Positions 52,835 through 61,751 are shown, counted from the first letter of the stretch. The stretch: 64,000 nt of DNA from JBJHBP01 sp050485685 (GCA_050485685.1 JBJHBW010000001.1:281031-345030), one strand, 5' to 3'. Translations and numbers: made by a program. The notes: generated by a model not told the origin, from the sequence alone.

Positions 52835-53167
52835 TGCATGACCTCGCCGGGATTGAGTCGAGAGCAGACACTGCAGCGTCCAATACCCGGCTGGCACTGC
52901 GAACGAAGCGTCTCAAACCGATCCCCCTTTCCGTCCACCCGGAATCCATGAAGGGAAAGTAATCGCAACCCATTCACTTTCCGATACGAATTAGTACGTA
53001 GTCCCCCCTGGCACTGTTCGCTGACAGCACGAACTCACAGTCGGCAGCAAAGTCCGTCCCGGCCAAACGTCGTCGTGCGGGATAAGTCGGCTTGACACCG
53101 CCAAGACATTATATAACCATATAGTTATATTTATTCCCCAACGCATATGGGGCATGGGACACGACAC
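52835..53167. other. Divergent intergenic region between the acyl-CoA ligase and ArsR genes
   Basis: About 330 bp with no gene. On the ArsR side it holds a TTGACA -35-like box (53092-53097) and an AT-rich palindrome (53111-53130) that overlaps the expected -10 region. Confidence 0.6.
53092..53130 (+). promoter_or_regulatory. Promoter and palindromic operator of the ArsR-AHSA1 operon
   Basis: TTGACA lies at 53092-53097. The 20-base near-perfect palindrome ATATAACCATATAGTTATAT at 53111-53130 (arms ATATAAC/GTTATAT) overlaps the -10 region, the layout of an ArsR/SmtB autoregulatory operator. It stands out as AT-rich in GC-rich DNA. Confidence 0.65.
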
Positions 53168-53542
53168 ATGGACGCAGCCCACCTGGACGCGACATTCATG
53201 GCACTGGCCGACCCGACCCGGCGAGCGATGCTCGCGCGCCTTGCCGAGGGTGAAGCATCCGTTTCAGAGCTGGCTGAACCGTTCGACATCAGCCAGCCGG
53301 CCATCTCCAAGCACCTGAAGATTCTCGAGCGTGCCCGGCTGATCTCGGTCGGCCGGGACGGCCAGCGCCGTCCGCGCCGGATCGAGGCGGCGCCGCTCGC
53401 TGAAGCAAGCGCCTGGCTGGAGCATTACCGACAGATATGGGAATCGAATTTCCAGCGGCTGGACGCCCTGCTCGAGGACCTGCAGCGACCGGCTGCACGC
53501 GCAAACAGGAAACGAAGATCCGCACCAAAGAAGGGAGCATGA
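53168..53542 (+). CDS. ArsR/SmtB-family transcriptional repressor
   Basis: A 124-residue winged-helix protein: FMALADPTRRAMLARLAEGEA, ELAEPFDISQPAISKHLKILERA. No metal-binding cysteine motif (ELCVCDL) is present, so it is the metal-free ArsR type that pairs with SRPBCC/AHSA1 proteins. ATG 53168 is preferred to 53147. It overlaps the AHSA1 gene by four bases and likely represses both from the upstream palindrome. Confidence 0.9.
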   Translation: MDAAHLDATFMALADPTRRAMLARLAEGEASVSELAEPFDISQPAISKHLKILERARLISVGRDGQRRPRRIEAAPLAEASAWLEHYRQIWESNFQRLDALLEDLQRPAARANRKRRSAPKKGA

Positions 53543-54060
53543 ACATGGCTGCACAACCGGACCATATCGGACAAGCCCACGTAGAACTTCCGAGCGAAAC
53601 GGAAGTGCGTGTGATCCGGGACTTCCATGCACCACGTGAACTCGTGTACCGCGCCTACACGACACCGCAGCTGCTGCAGCGCTGGCTGCTGGGTCCGCCG
53701 GGCTGGACGATGCCGGTCTGCGAAATGGACCTGCGTGTCGGCGGCAAGTATCGCTGGCGCTGGCGCAACGAAGCCGAGGGCCAGGAGTTCGGTTTCTACG
53801 GCAAGTACGTCGAAGTGGATCCGCCACGCAGAATCGTCCACACCGAGTACTTCGATCCCGGCGATGTCGGCGGCGACATGGGTGACGGTTCGATGATTAC
53901 GATCGAGTTCACGGAGACCGGGCACGGCACGCGACTGACTACGACCATGAAGTTCAGCTCCCGCGAAGCGCGCGATGCGGCCATGTCTACCGGCATGACG
54001 GACGGCATGGAAATGGGATACGTGCGGCTGGATGCACTGCTGCCGGAGGTCGCCAGCTGA
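53539..54060 (+). CDS. AHSA1/SRPBCC-domain protein
   Basis: A 173-residue protein of the activator-of-Hsp90-ATPase/START-like fold: VIRDFHAPRELVYRAYTTPQLLQRWLLGP, FYGKYVEVDPPRRIVHTE, TTTMKFSSREARDAAM. These bind hydrophobic ligands. ATG 53539 overlaps the ArsR stop. The ArsR-AHSA1 pair is common; the ligand is unknown. Confidence 0.9.
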   Translation: MNMAAQPDHIGQAHVELPSETEVRVIRDFHAPRELVYRAYTTPQLLQRWLLGPPGWTMPVCEMDLRVGGKYRWRWRNEAEGQEFGFYGKYVEVDPPRRIVHTEYFDPGDVGGDMGDGSMITIEFTETGHGTRLTTTMKFSSREARDAAMSTGMTDGMEMGYVRLDALLPEVAS

Positions 54061-54212
54061 GACGGAATTCCCTGGCGATGCCGTGATTCGGAGAATCCTG
54101 ATCGGTAATCAGGGTATTGCACGCTCGGGCACTGCGGCTTTGGATCGATGTCGCATCGGACGTTTGGCCGTTATCCGAAGTGAGGATCCCGTTCATGCAC
54201 TGCCGGCGTATG

Positions 54213-54218
54213 TATAAT
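54213..54218 (+). promoter_or_regulatory. Consensus -10 box before the small lipoprotein
   Basis: TATAAT in GC-rich context, ten bases before the ATG at 54228. No convincing -35. Confidence 0.35.
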
Positions 54219-54227
54219 CCCTGCAGA

Positions 54228-54476
54228 ATGTGCATTTCCGGGCAATATCATGCGCCGATATCAGAGCGCACCGGCCTCCCCGCTTCGGGGCTGCTGCGTT
54301 TGCTCCGCACGCTCGCGATGACCTTGCTCATCGTTGCAACCTCCGCTGCCTGTGGCGGCAGCAGTGGTGGTAGCGGTGCAGCGCCACCAACCGTACCACC
54401 ACCTGAGCCGCCCCCACCCGAAAACACTTCGCTGGTCTGGGATCAGGGGCAATGGGACGAGGAGAACTGGCAATGA
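54228..54476 (+). CDS. Small lipoprotein with Trp/Asp-rich C-terminus
   Basis: About 82 residues with a signal peptide ending in TSAAC (lipobox), a Gly/Ser then Pro-rich linker, and the C-terminal end SLVWDQGQWDEENWQ with three tryptophans at regular spacing. The start is uncertain (54195, 54228 or 54318). Its stop overlaps the start of the Hcp-like exported gene by four bases, so the two are probably a functional pair. Confidence 0.55.
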   Translation: MCISGQYHAPISERTGLPASGLLRLLRTLAMTLLIVATSAACGGSSGGSGAAPPTVPPPEPPPPENTSLVWDQGQWDEENWQ

Positions 54477-55114
54477 AAAAATGTCTGCCCGCGATAACCT
54501 TGTCGGCAGTTGCTGTCGCAGTAACGACATCGTCAGCACTACAGGCACAACAGGTTCAGGTGCCGCACGTATTTGAAGGGGGCACGCCGGCGCTGGCCTC
54601 CGAAGTCAATGCCAACTTCATTGCACTGTCCGACGCCGTCAACGCCAACCATTCGGCCATCGGCGGCCTGACCGGAGGCCAGTTCCATACCATCGGTGAG
54701 TTGCAGATCCTGCATTCGGACTATCCGAACCCGATCCCGGTGGTCGGCGTCGAATGGGCTACGGCGTGGACAGCGCCCGAAGGTGGGGGTGGCGCAGCCA
54801 CGCCGCAGTTCGGTCCGCTGGTCGTTCTGAGGAAGGCGGACATCAACACGCCGTCACTGTTTCGCCATCACGCGGTCCAGCAGACATTTCCGGATATAAC
54901 CGTGATACTGACATCGCCCGAAGGCATAGAGTCATCGTATTTTATTTCCAACCCGCGCATTTCAGCGTTTGAAGCAGTTACCACGATTGGCGGAATTACG
55001 CTCGAACGACTGGCGTTCGCCAGCTACGACGTGGTTCAGGTCAGGGTAGCGAACGCCGCGACATCCGAAGATGCATCGTACTGCTGGAACGTCTCTACTC
55101 TCTCCCCCTGCTGA
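54473..55114 (+). CDS. Exported protein with possible Hcp-like beta-barrel domain
   Basis: A 213-residue protein with a Sec signal peptide (cleavage after LQA), then VFEGGTPALASEVNANFIALSDAVN, a segment common at the N-terminus of surface and tail-fibre-like proteins, and a C-terminal region (LRKADINTPSLFRHH ... ISAFEAVTTI ... LERLAFASYDVVQV) whose order of conserved positions resembles the Hcp tube family. A Sec signal on an Hcp-like fold would be odd, since T6SS Hcp is exported from the cytoplasm; no other T6SS gene is present. ATG 54473 overlaps the upstream lipoprotein stop. Confidence 0.6.
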   Translation: MKKCLPAITLSAVAVAVTTSSALQAQQVQVPHVFEGGTPALASEVNANFIALSDAVNANHSAIGGLTGGQFHTIGELQILHSDYPNPIPVVGVEWATAWTAPEGGGGAATPQFGPLVVLRKADINTPSLFRHHAVQQTFPDITVILTSPEGIESSYFISNPRISAFEAVTTIGGITLERLAFASYDVVQVRVANAATSEDASYCWNVSTLSPC

Positions 55115-55364
55115 GATTCACGAAACCGCGATCCAGTCAGCACACTCATGAAAAACCGGTCGCAGCGGCATCGCATCACTGCAGGCGAGCATCACGGCAT
55201 GTCTGAAGTCGACCTGTCTGCCGTATCTCACTAGCGAAACTGTGACCCCGACACAGCCCGCACGCCCCGCTTCCCGTTAGGCTCGCACGACACAAACACC
55301 AATCCGGCCGCTGCCGTGCCTTCAGGCCCCGCGCAGAACGAGCCACATTCAACCGGAGACTGTC

Positions 55365-56957
55365 GTGTCGAAACTGACCGCGCGTGCACAATTTTTCCGT
55401 TCACTCCTGGCGCTGCTGCCGGCATTGCTGCTTTGCGCCATGAACGCTCATGCGCAACGCATGAACCCGGCGCTTCTGCAACATCCGGAGCTCACCGATC
55501 CCGCGCACAGCGCCGATCAGGCGCGTCTGATACGGCTTCATCAGACGACCGCAGGGCAGCTGGAACAGCGGCTGTCGTCACCGGCCGCCGTCGACTGCAC
55601 GCTGACCGAGGATGCCGCCTTCACTCTGGCGATGCTCATCAGTCGTGAGCACTACGAAGCGAGCATGTCTTCACTGGCGGCTTCCCTGCGTCCGCGCATC
55701 ACCGCATTGGAGGCCACGCTGGTTGAAGGACAGTGCGTGGATGGCTGGCCGGAGGGTGACTTCGTCGCCGTGACGCGATTCGAGACCGAACAGGAAAGCT
55801 ACGGCACGACGAGACAGCTGGAACGGCGACGTGTGACCGGTTCGGCCACGTCAGGGCGCCTGCATGGCGAACTGGTCCATTCAACCCTCAGTCGCTCCAG
55901 CAATTCGGAAGCGGGCATCGACAGCCGCCACATTGCGCACGGCATTCGCCGCTTCGCCGATGGCGAACCGACCGGTCGCGCAACCACCATTTCATTCCTT
56001 GAGGACGGGGGAAATCTGTCGCAGATCGTAACGAGCACGGAGCGCGTCGAAAGCCCCGGTGTCGTGCACCTTGGCATGTGGGCGGGATCAATGCGGTCCA
56101 CCGAAATGACCATGGTGAACGGCCAGTCACACGGCTGGGTGATCACTCACCCGGTACAGTATGTGCGCGGCTTCAGCAGCGACCTGACCCGCATGTGCTA
56201 CCAGTACGGCCAGCCGGCCGGCGATGCGGCCTGCGGCGAAGACGCAAGGGTTGCCCACGTTAGCAGCAATGTCCTGCCGCGCCCGCGGCTGCGGCGAGGC
56301 CCGGAACGCGATCTTCTCGAGGAACTGGTGCAGATTTCGCGGACCGTCTTGCCCGGCACGCAAGCCGATTACGATGCGGCCGACAGCTTCTGCACACTGT
56401 CGGACGATGTGACCTGGACCATCGCTTTCGGGGAACTGGCCGATAGCATGCGCGCACGCGGGGATGGCACACGGCTGGAAGCAAAGGTTCTTAACGGCCA
56501 GTGTGCGAATGGATCCGTCAACGGCCCGTTCGAAGCGCTGGTGCGCGCCGAGACTCCGCCGACAGGCGCGGCGGCCCGCACGATCATGGTCACGCGTGTC
56601 ACCGGCGAACTGGGCAACGACCTCCGTCAGGGCCGCTGGGTCAGCGCTCGCACCACCAGCGTCGAGGAATCCGCAGACAGCCTGCTGTTCTCGATCGCCG
56701 ACTTCAGTGACAACGCGTTGAGCGGCCCGGGGATCACGTTCATCGGCTACGACACACGCATAGAGCGTCCCACCCGCGAACCTCGCGTACGCGAATTCGA
56801 TTACTACCTCGGTGACTTTCTGCGCGAAAGCGCGACGACACGCAACGGCTACCGTGATGGTACGTCCACGACCTATGTGAGAGACCGCCGCAACGTTGTG
56901 CGCTGCTATCGTGAAGGCGTGATGGTCAGTGAGGGCGCCTGCCGGGGACGCCGGTGA
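55365..56957 (+). CDS. Exported protein with a duplicated four-cysteine unit, function unknown
   Basis: The 530-residue protein has a Sec signal peptide (cleavage after AHA) and two homologous halves of about 220 residues. Both halves start with a CTL motif (DCTLTEDAAFTLA, FCTLSDDVTWTIA), then LEAxxxxGQC (LEATLVEGQC, LEAKVLNGQC), and end with a cysteine pair (CYQYGQPAGDAAC, CYREGVMVSEGAC), so each has four matching cysteines that could make two disulfides. NGxxxG-type turns (NGQSHG, NGYRDG) recall MORN repeats. I do not recognise the family. GTG start at 55365. Confidence 0.8.
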   Translation: MSKLTARAQFFRSLLALLPALLLCAMNAHAQRMNPALLQHPELTDPAHSADQARLIRLHQTTAGQLEQRLSSPAAVDCTLTEDAAFTLAMLISREHYEASMSSLAASLRPRITALEATLVEGQCVDGWPEGDFVAVTRFETEQESYGTTRQLERRRVTGSATSGRLHGELVHSTLSRSSNSEAGIDSRHIAHGIRRFADGEPTGRATTISFLEDGGNLSQIVTSTERVESPGVVHLGMWAGSMRSTEMTMVNGQSHGWVITHPVQYVRGFSSDLTRMCYQYGQPAGDAACGEDARVAHVSSNVLPRPRLRRGPERDLLEELVQISRTVLPGTQADYDAADSFCTLSDDVTWTIAFGELADSMRARGDGTRLEAKVLNGQCANGSVNGPFEALVRAETPPTGAAARTIMVTRVTGELGNDLRQGRWVSARTTSVEESADSLLFSIADFSDNALSGPGITFIGYDTRIERPTREPRVREFDYYLGDFLRESATTRNGYRDGTSTTYVRDRRNVVRCYREGVMVSEGACRGRR

Positions 56958-57076
56958 TGCTGCCAATACCAGTTTCAACGGAAGGCCGTCGCAGTCCGAT
57001 TGACAAGCATTCCGTAATTCAGGAAGGTAATCGTTTATAAGCCATTCTATCAAGTCAACAAGAATGAACTCAGGGT

Positions 57077-58729
57077 ATGAGCGCTGCATTGGGTAGAAGT
57101 CACGTGGCGAGACTGACAAAGTTCACTCGGTTCTGCATGCTCGCCGCCCCGTTAGGGATTTTGTACACAGCACTTTCTCCGATACGGGTCGCTGCACAGC
57201 CCGAGGCGGAGCCGGCCTCAGCTCGATCAGGCGCAAGCGCCGAGCAGATCGACGAAATCGTTGTGCTCGGAACAAGATCACTGCGCTCACTGCGACTGGA
57301 AGTCCAGTCGGCGCGGGAGCGCGTCTACGACCTCTTCAACTCGCTGAACAGCGACGACGACTTCAACATTCAGTGTTACAACGCACCGAGGATAGGCACA
57401 CGAATCCCGCAGCGCGTATGCCGACCCCAGTACGCCGATATTGCAACCGCTGACGCTTCGGAGGAATTTCATCGTCTGCTTGTGCTGTACTGCGACGGAC
57501 AGCTTGCAGACGAAGGGTGCATTCAGGCGGCCGCAGCACCGGCGCAGGCCACCGTATCGGCCATACCGCTCAGGGATCGGCAGCTTGCGGCTGAAGTTCA
57601 GCGGCTGACACGCGAGAGTCCGGTGTTCCGACGCGCCATTACCGAGTATATGGTCGCCGAACGCCAGTATGATCAGGCGCGCCGCTCCGGGGATTCATCG
57701 TTCGAGGCCACAGCCACCATCGTCGATACCGCGGGCGCACCGTCCCGGCGGGCCTCGCGCCAGGCATCACCCGCACCCCGGCCGGTCGATCTGGTAGCGG
57801 CAACGCTGCCGTGGAGCAGATCCGCAGCGAGCTCGACGGGCGAAGGCTGGGTGAGACTGCACTACACCGTACAGGCGGATGGCAGTACCGCGGACGTACG
57901 CGCGATTGATGTGGTACCACCCAGCCTTGATCCCTCCACCGCGATTACGGCCGTCGAGGCGTGGCGGTTCGAGCCGGCGGAATTGGATGGTGCGCCAGTG
58001 GACTGGCACTACAACGCAGCGGTCATCACATTCAGCCGGGGCGGTGCCGGTCACGCGGCCTGGCCAGAGTTCGCAGAAGCCTACGAAGCGGTCGCAGAGC
58101 GGATCGCCGACAGGCAATACGAGGACGCAAGAGCCGGCAACGAAACGATGCTGACGGAACTTGCGTTCACGCTGGAAGAAATCGCACTTGCGCAGATGCA
58201 GCGGGCCGCCATCGAGCATGCACTGGGCGATCTGCCGGCCGCACTTACTGCGATACGACACGCGACTGACCCCGAGGTGCAGCCGTTGGGCGACAAGGAA
58301 CTGAGGCTCGCGCTTGAGCATCGGTTTGCGCTGGAACTGGAGCTTGGCCGGGCACCCGACGCCCTGCAGACCTTTGAGCGTCGCTCGGCGATCGCACGCA
58401 TACCCTCCCGCGATCCCCTGGCACGTCAGGCCGCCGCGTTGCGGGAGGCGCTCGCTGCGCCAGAGACGAGTCTGGCGATACAGGCACGAATTGACGACTG
58501 GGGCCGCTGGGATCATGTGCTTCACTGGAACACGTTCGCGATCGGGGACGTGGGCGGCGAAACGGATGATCTGAATCTGGCATGCCATCTTCGCAAGCTT
58601 GAAATGCCGCTTGAGGAGGACATGGAGATCTCGATTCCGCCCGGCTGGGGGCGTTGCGCGCTCTCTGTCACCGGCCAGCCCGGCACGAGTTTCACGCTCT
58701 ACGAGTTCCAGGCACCACTCGCGGAGTAG
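57077..58729 (+). CDS. Exported protein with a TonB C-terminal-like domain
   Basis: The 550-residue protein has an N-terminal signal peptide (ending VAA|QP), an EIVVLGTR segment like the TonB-box/plug start of TonB-dependent receptors (about residues 60-67), a conserved Cys-containing stretch (NSDDDFNIQCYN, RVCRPQY), a TonB C-terminal-like domain in the middle (GWVRLHYTVQADGSTADVRAID ... AVEAWRFEPAELDG; about 255-315) and a helical repeat region after it. TonB domains normally close the protein; here ~230 residues follow. The family is uncharacterised; a role in envelope transport or sensing is inference. Confidence 0.72.
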   Translation: MSAALGRSHVARLTKFTRFCMLAAPLGILYTALSPIRVAAQPEAEPASARSGASAEQIDEIVVLGTRSLRSLRLEVQSARERVYDLFNSLNSDDDFNIQCYNAPRIGTRIPQRVCRPQYADIATADASEEFHRLLVLYCDGQLADEGCIQAAAAPAQATVSAIPLRDRQLAAEVQRLTRESPVFRRAITEYMVAERQYDQARRSGDSSFEATATIVDTAGAPSRRASRQASPAPRPVDLVAATLPWSRSAASSTGEGWVRLHYTVQADGSTADVRAIDVVPPSLDPSTAITAVEAWRFEPAELDGAPVDWHYNAAVITFSRGGAGHAAWPEFAEAYEAVAERIADRQYEDARAGNETMLTELAFTLEEIALAQMQRAAIEHALGDLPAALTAIRHATDPEVQPLGDKELRLALEHRFALELELGRAPDALQTFERRSAIARIPSRDPLARQAAALREALAAPETSLAIQARIDDWGRWDHVLHWNTFAIGDVGGETDDLNLACHLRKLEMPLEEDMEISIPPGWGRCALSVTGQPGTSFTLYEFQAPLAE

Positions 58730-58932
58730 ATCGGCCGGCAGTGCACCGCCGTTTGGGCGGTCAGGTTGCCGAAAGTCGATGGGTCGGGCCGGCTCCGCCA
58801 GAAGGGTGGCTCAATCTGCCGCAACCTGCCCCGCTGCACCCGGTCAGATATACTTCCCAAAGCGGCCCCAGCGGATCGTTCGCGTCTTCGCCGAAAGCGA
58901 AGACCCGACAGGCACCGAGCGTGGAGAGAAGC

Positions 58933-59709
58933 GTGAAACTCTATCCGACCGCGACCCTGATTCTTATCGGCGCGTGCATCGTTCAGCCGGTATCGGCGCA
59001 ACCGGACGGGCATGGCGCCGATTTTACCGGCGTCTACAACAACACAGGGCAAAGGAACTCCGGATTCGGGGAGCCGGGCGGGGATTGTCGGACAACGCTC
59101 GACGAGAACCTGCCCTGCGCCACCGGGGAATATCCTTACAACGAGCTGGGCAGGAATACGACGATCGGCGTGCTGGAGGATGTCGCGATCGAATGCAAGG
59201 TCGGCGGGCTGGTTCGACTGAGCAGTCAGGGGCTTTACAGCTTCCAGGTGTGGCATGAGCCCGAAGCGGTCAAGATCGCCTATGAATACGGCGGAGTCGT
59301 CCGCACCATCCACCTTGATGGCGAACCCGCCCCTGAAGGCACATTGCATACCCCGGAAGGGTACTCGACGGGTGAATGGATAGGCGATGTGCTGCATGTC
59401 GAGACAACACACCTTGCGCCTGATTTCGCAACGTATATCGGCGGGCGCGCAGCCACCACGAGGGGCGGTCCGACCAGTGAACAGGCGCGCGTCACCGAGC
59501 GGATCTGGCTGTCGCGGGATACGGACAGGGCATTGATGATAGAAATGACCGTCGATGATCCGGTGTATTACACAGAGCCGTTTGTCTGGGCCCGCTGGAA
59601 GAAGCTGCATGCGCCGATGCTGGACGCGGTCGATGAGTGGGACTGCGTTCCGGCTGGCGACCTGCTCCTGAGCGAAGACCCGGACCTGGACGCCTTCTTC
59701 GGTAATTGA
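58933..59709 (+). CDS. Exported protein of an uncharacterised family, partner of DUF6152
   Basis: A 258-residue protein with a signal peptide (LILIGACIVQPVSA|Q). The conserved core VVRTIHLDGEPAPEG ... STGEWIGDVLHVETTH ... TERIWLS ... DDPVYYTEPF occurs in a widespread unnamed family of exported proteins, often next to DUF6152 genes as here. GTG 58933 has GGAGAG upstream and is in frame; the open frame to 58654 overlaps the previous gene. Confidence 0.75.
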   Translation: MKLYPTATLILIGACIVQPVSAQPDGHGADFTGVYNNTGQRNSGFGEPGGDCRTTLDENLPCATGEYPYNELGRNTTIGVLEDVAIECKVGGLVRLSSQGLYSFQVWHEPEAVKIAYEYGGVVRTIHLDGEPAPEGTLHTPEGYSTGEWIGDVLHVETTHLAPDFATYIGGRAATTRGGPTSEQARVTERIWLSRDTDRALMIEMTVDDPVYYTEPFVWARWKKLHAPMLDAVDEWDCVPAGDLLLSEDPDLDAFFGN

Positions 59710-59771
59710 TACTTCGGTAACTGAGGTTCGTCACGCCCGATGCACCCGCTGTCACTGCTGCGAGAGATCAC

Positions 59772-60293
59772 ATGACCAGAATCCTGACTCTGTTAGCCTT
59801 CGGTTTCGCGATGGCGACACCAGCAGCCGCGCACCACGCAGCGGTTGCCTTTTTTGGCGGTCCCGAGGTGCTCGTCAAGGGCACGCTGACGGGTGCAAGA
59901 ATCATCAATCCGCATGCGTATTTTCGGGTCACAATGGATGACGGTACCGACTGGGTGTTCGAGTCTGCAGGCTCCGGCACGATGCTCAGGAACGACGGTC
60001 TCACCGATGAAGACTTCGTCAGCGGTCAGCGAGTGGCGATGACCGGGCAGTCGAACCGGGACGGCAGAAGGAACGCCCGGATCATCTCCATCGCATTTTA
60101 CGGCGAGTCCGAGGACGACGATCTGACGCTGTTCATCATTGGCGCGTCCTTGCCGGACGCGGCCTGGGCGCAGGAAATCGACGGCGCAGCGGCTCGGTGC
60201 AACGAGGGAACGATCGCAAGATGCTATACGGTCGGCAGAGACTTGCGAGAGCAGGTCGAAGCAGGCTTCGGTGACGACCAGGGCCTCTGGTGA
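59772..60293 (+). CDS. DUF6152 family exported protein
   Basis: A 173-residue protein with a signal peptide (ending AAA) followed directly by HHAAVAFFGGPEVLVKGTLTGARIINPHAYF and SGQRVAMTGQSNRDGRRNARI, the DUF6152 pattern with its conserved His residues after the cleavage site. Function unknown; these occur in pairs with the preceding family. A small beta-barrel (OB-like) fold is likely. Confidence 0.82.
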   Translation: MTRILTLLAFGFAMATPAAAHHAAVAFFGGPEVLVKGTLTGARIINPHAYFRVTMDDGTDWVFESAGSGTMLRNDGLTDEDFVSGQRVAMTGQSNRDGRRNARIISIAFYGESEDDDLTLFIIGASLPDAAWAQEIDGAAARCNEGTIARCYTVGRDLREQVEAGFGDDQGLW

Positions 60294-60410
60294 ACCATCC
60301 TGCCTGGAGCGCCGGTGACGTGCCTGCGCACGCGGTAGCCATCAGCGTTTGATCGGGATACCAAGCGGCAGCGGTGACGGTCACGAATCGGCCGCATTCA
60401 TCGAGCAGGA

Positions 60411-60851
60411 CTACGCCGCCTCGGCCTGTCCCATCGCGCCTATCTGCGCCAGGATGGACAGCACGTCTGCATGCAGCCAGGTTTCGGCGATCAGCCCGTT
60501 CTCCAGCCGATAAAGCACCATCCCGTCGAAGCCGATCTGCCTGCCCGCAGGCGCCACGCCGGCGAACGGGCCCACGTGGCGCACTTCGATGTGGAAACGC
60601 ACCGCGACGCGATCGCCACTGGCCAGCAGATCAGTGATCTCATAGCGCATGTCAGCAAACGCTGCGCCGAAGTCGCGAAAAAACTGCTTGTAACTTTCAT
60701 GATCGTGCGGATCGGCACCACCCGGAAACCCATGCGTGACGATGGCAGGTGACACGGTGTGATCGATCACCTCCAGGTCACCCGTGTGCGTACCGTGGAA
60801 AAAGCGCCTGACAGTCGCTTCATTGATCGAGCTCATTGCTTGCAAGTTCAT
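60411..60851 (-). CDS. SnoaL-like polyketide cyclase/ester cyclase protein
   Basis: A 146-residue single NTF2-like domain: VRRFFHGTHTGDLEVIDHTVS, FFRDFGAAFADMRYEITDLLASGDRVAVRF, LYRLENGLIAETWLHAD. ATG 60851 with GGGAGAG upstream; the frame continues to 61172 without similarity. Cytoplasmic. It lies 70 bp after the MBL gene on the same strand. Confidence 0.88.
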   Translation of the reverse strand: MNLQAMSSINEATVRRFFHGTHTGDLEVIDHTVSPAIVTHGFPGGADPHDHESYKQFFRDFGAAFADMRYEITDLLASGDRVAVRFHIEVRHVGPFAGVAPAGRQIGFDGMVLYRLENGLIAETWLHADVLSILAQIGAMGQAEAA

Positions 60852-60921
60852 TGGTCTCTCCCGTTGATGGGTTTGTATGGATTCAGTGCCTGATGGATCG
60901 GTCTGTCCCGACGTATCGCGG

Positions 60922-61656
60922 TCAACCACGCCCGCCTGCCAGTGTGGCTGCAAGCGTGCCGAGCAGGGCTTTGCCGTCACCACGCCAGGCACTGCCATGC
61001 ATGCAGGCCAGCGTGGCCGGACGTTCATTCGCCAGCCGCGCCAGCGTTGCCTGTGTCTGCGGCGCATGCGCGAAATAGTCCATTGGCTGACGGAACGCCT
61101 CGCTGGGCCCCAGGATGTCGGTCTCGGTAAGCGGTACTTCACCCTTGCCGCCCTGGGTGAACAGATCGCCACACAGCAGGGTGGATGTCGTGGTCTCCAT
61201 CATTAGTCCGCACTCCCACGCATGCGGCACGTGCGGCGTATCCAGCCAGCGCAGTGTGTGGCTGCCCAGCGTGAGCTCCTCGCCATCGGCGAGCCCGTGC
61301 GGTGGACGGTCGGCGTAATCGGCAACCGACACCATGGCCGCCACCTGTCCGCACACCGGCACCGCCCGCGGCGCCGCAGCCAGCCACTCGTTCAGCGATC
61401 CGCATTCATCCGCCTCAAAATGCGACAGCGCGACGTAACGCAGGTTCTTTACAGGAATCAAGGTCGCTACAGCCTCCAGCACCAGAGGGAATAGCTTGCG
61501 CGGCCCGGTGTGGAACAGCAGCGGCGCATCGTCCACGATCAGGTACTGATTGAAGCTGAACCAGCCTGACGGCCCGATGGGCACCGGAGTATTGATGCGA
61601 TGGATGCCGTCGGCGATCTCATGAACATTGGTGCCGGACTGTGGGTTCGTGATCAT
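60922..61656 (-). CDS. MBL-fold protein of the ODP/flavodiiron-like group
   Basis: A 244-residue metallo-beta-lactamase-fold protein whose first metal motif is HFEADECG, like the HxExD motif of oxygen-binding di-iron proteins rather than HxHxDH, with later ligands in PHVPHAWECG and CGDLFTQGG and CMHGS. The position that is His in the usual HxExDH is a Glu-Cys step (ECG), so the second metal site may differ. No flavodoxin domain. It heads a two-gene run with the SnoaL protein, divergent from the ECF sigma gene. Confidence 0.84.
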   Translation of the reverse strand: MITNPQSGTNVHEIADGIHRINTPVPIGPSGWFSFNQYLIVDDAPLLFHTGPRKLFPLVLEAVATLIPVKNLRYVALSHFEADECGSLNEWLAAAPRAVPVCGQVAAMVSVADYADRPPHGLADGEELTLGSHTLRWLDTPHVPHAWECGLMMETTTSTLLCGDLFTQGGKGEVPLTETDILGPSEAFRQPMDYFAHAPQTQATLARLANERPATLACMHGSAWRGDGKALLGTLAATLAGGRG

Positions 61657-61689
61657 GTCTTCGGTCTCCCGGGTTGTTGTGCCCTGTAG

Positions 61690-61716
61690 GTGTAACGAGG
61701 CGGCAGGTCGTTACAC
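61690..61716. promoter_or_regulatory. Perfect inverted repeat GTGTAACGA-N9-TCGTTACAC
   Basis: Two 9-base arms, perfectly complementary, 9 bases apart, placed in the 95-bp region between the divergent MBL and ECF sigma starts, 34 bp from one start and 36 bp from the other. Such symmetry fits a dimeric regulator, or two divergent ECF promoters sharing the TGTAACG element. Confidence 0.6.
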
Positions 61717-61751
61717 TTCCGATGAAATAAGGGAATCCGTATGATGCGCAG

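Noticed and set aside
54473..55114. Complete type VI secretion locus
   Set aside because: No TssB/C, VgrG, ClpV or other T6SS gene is in the window; only a weak Hcp-like pattern behind a Sec signal.
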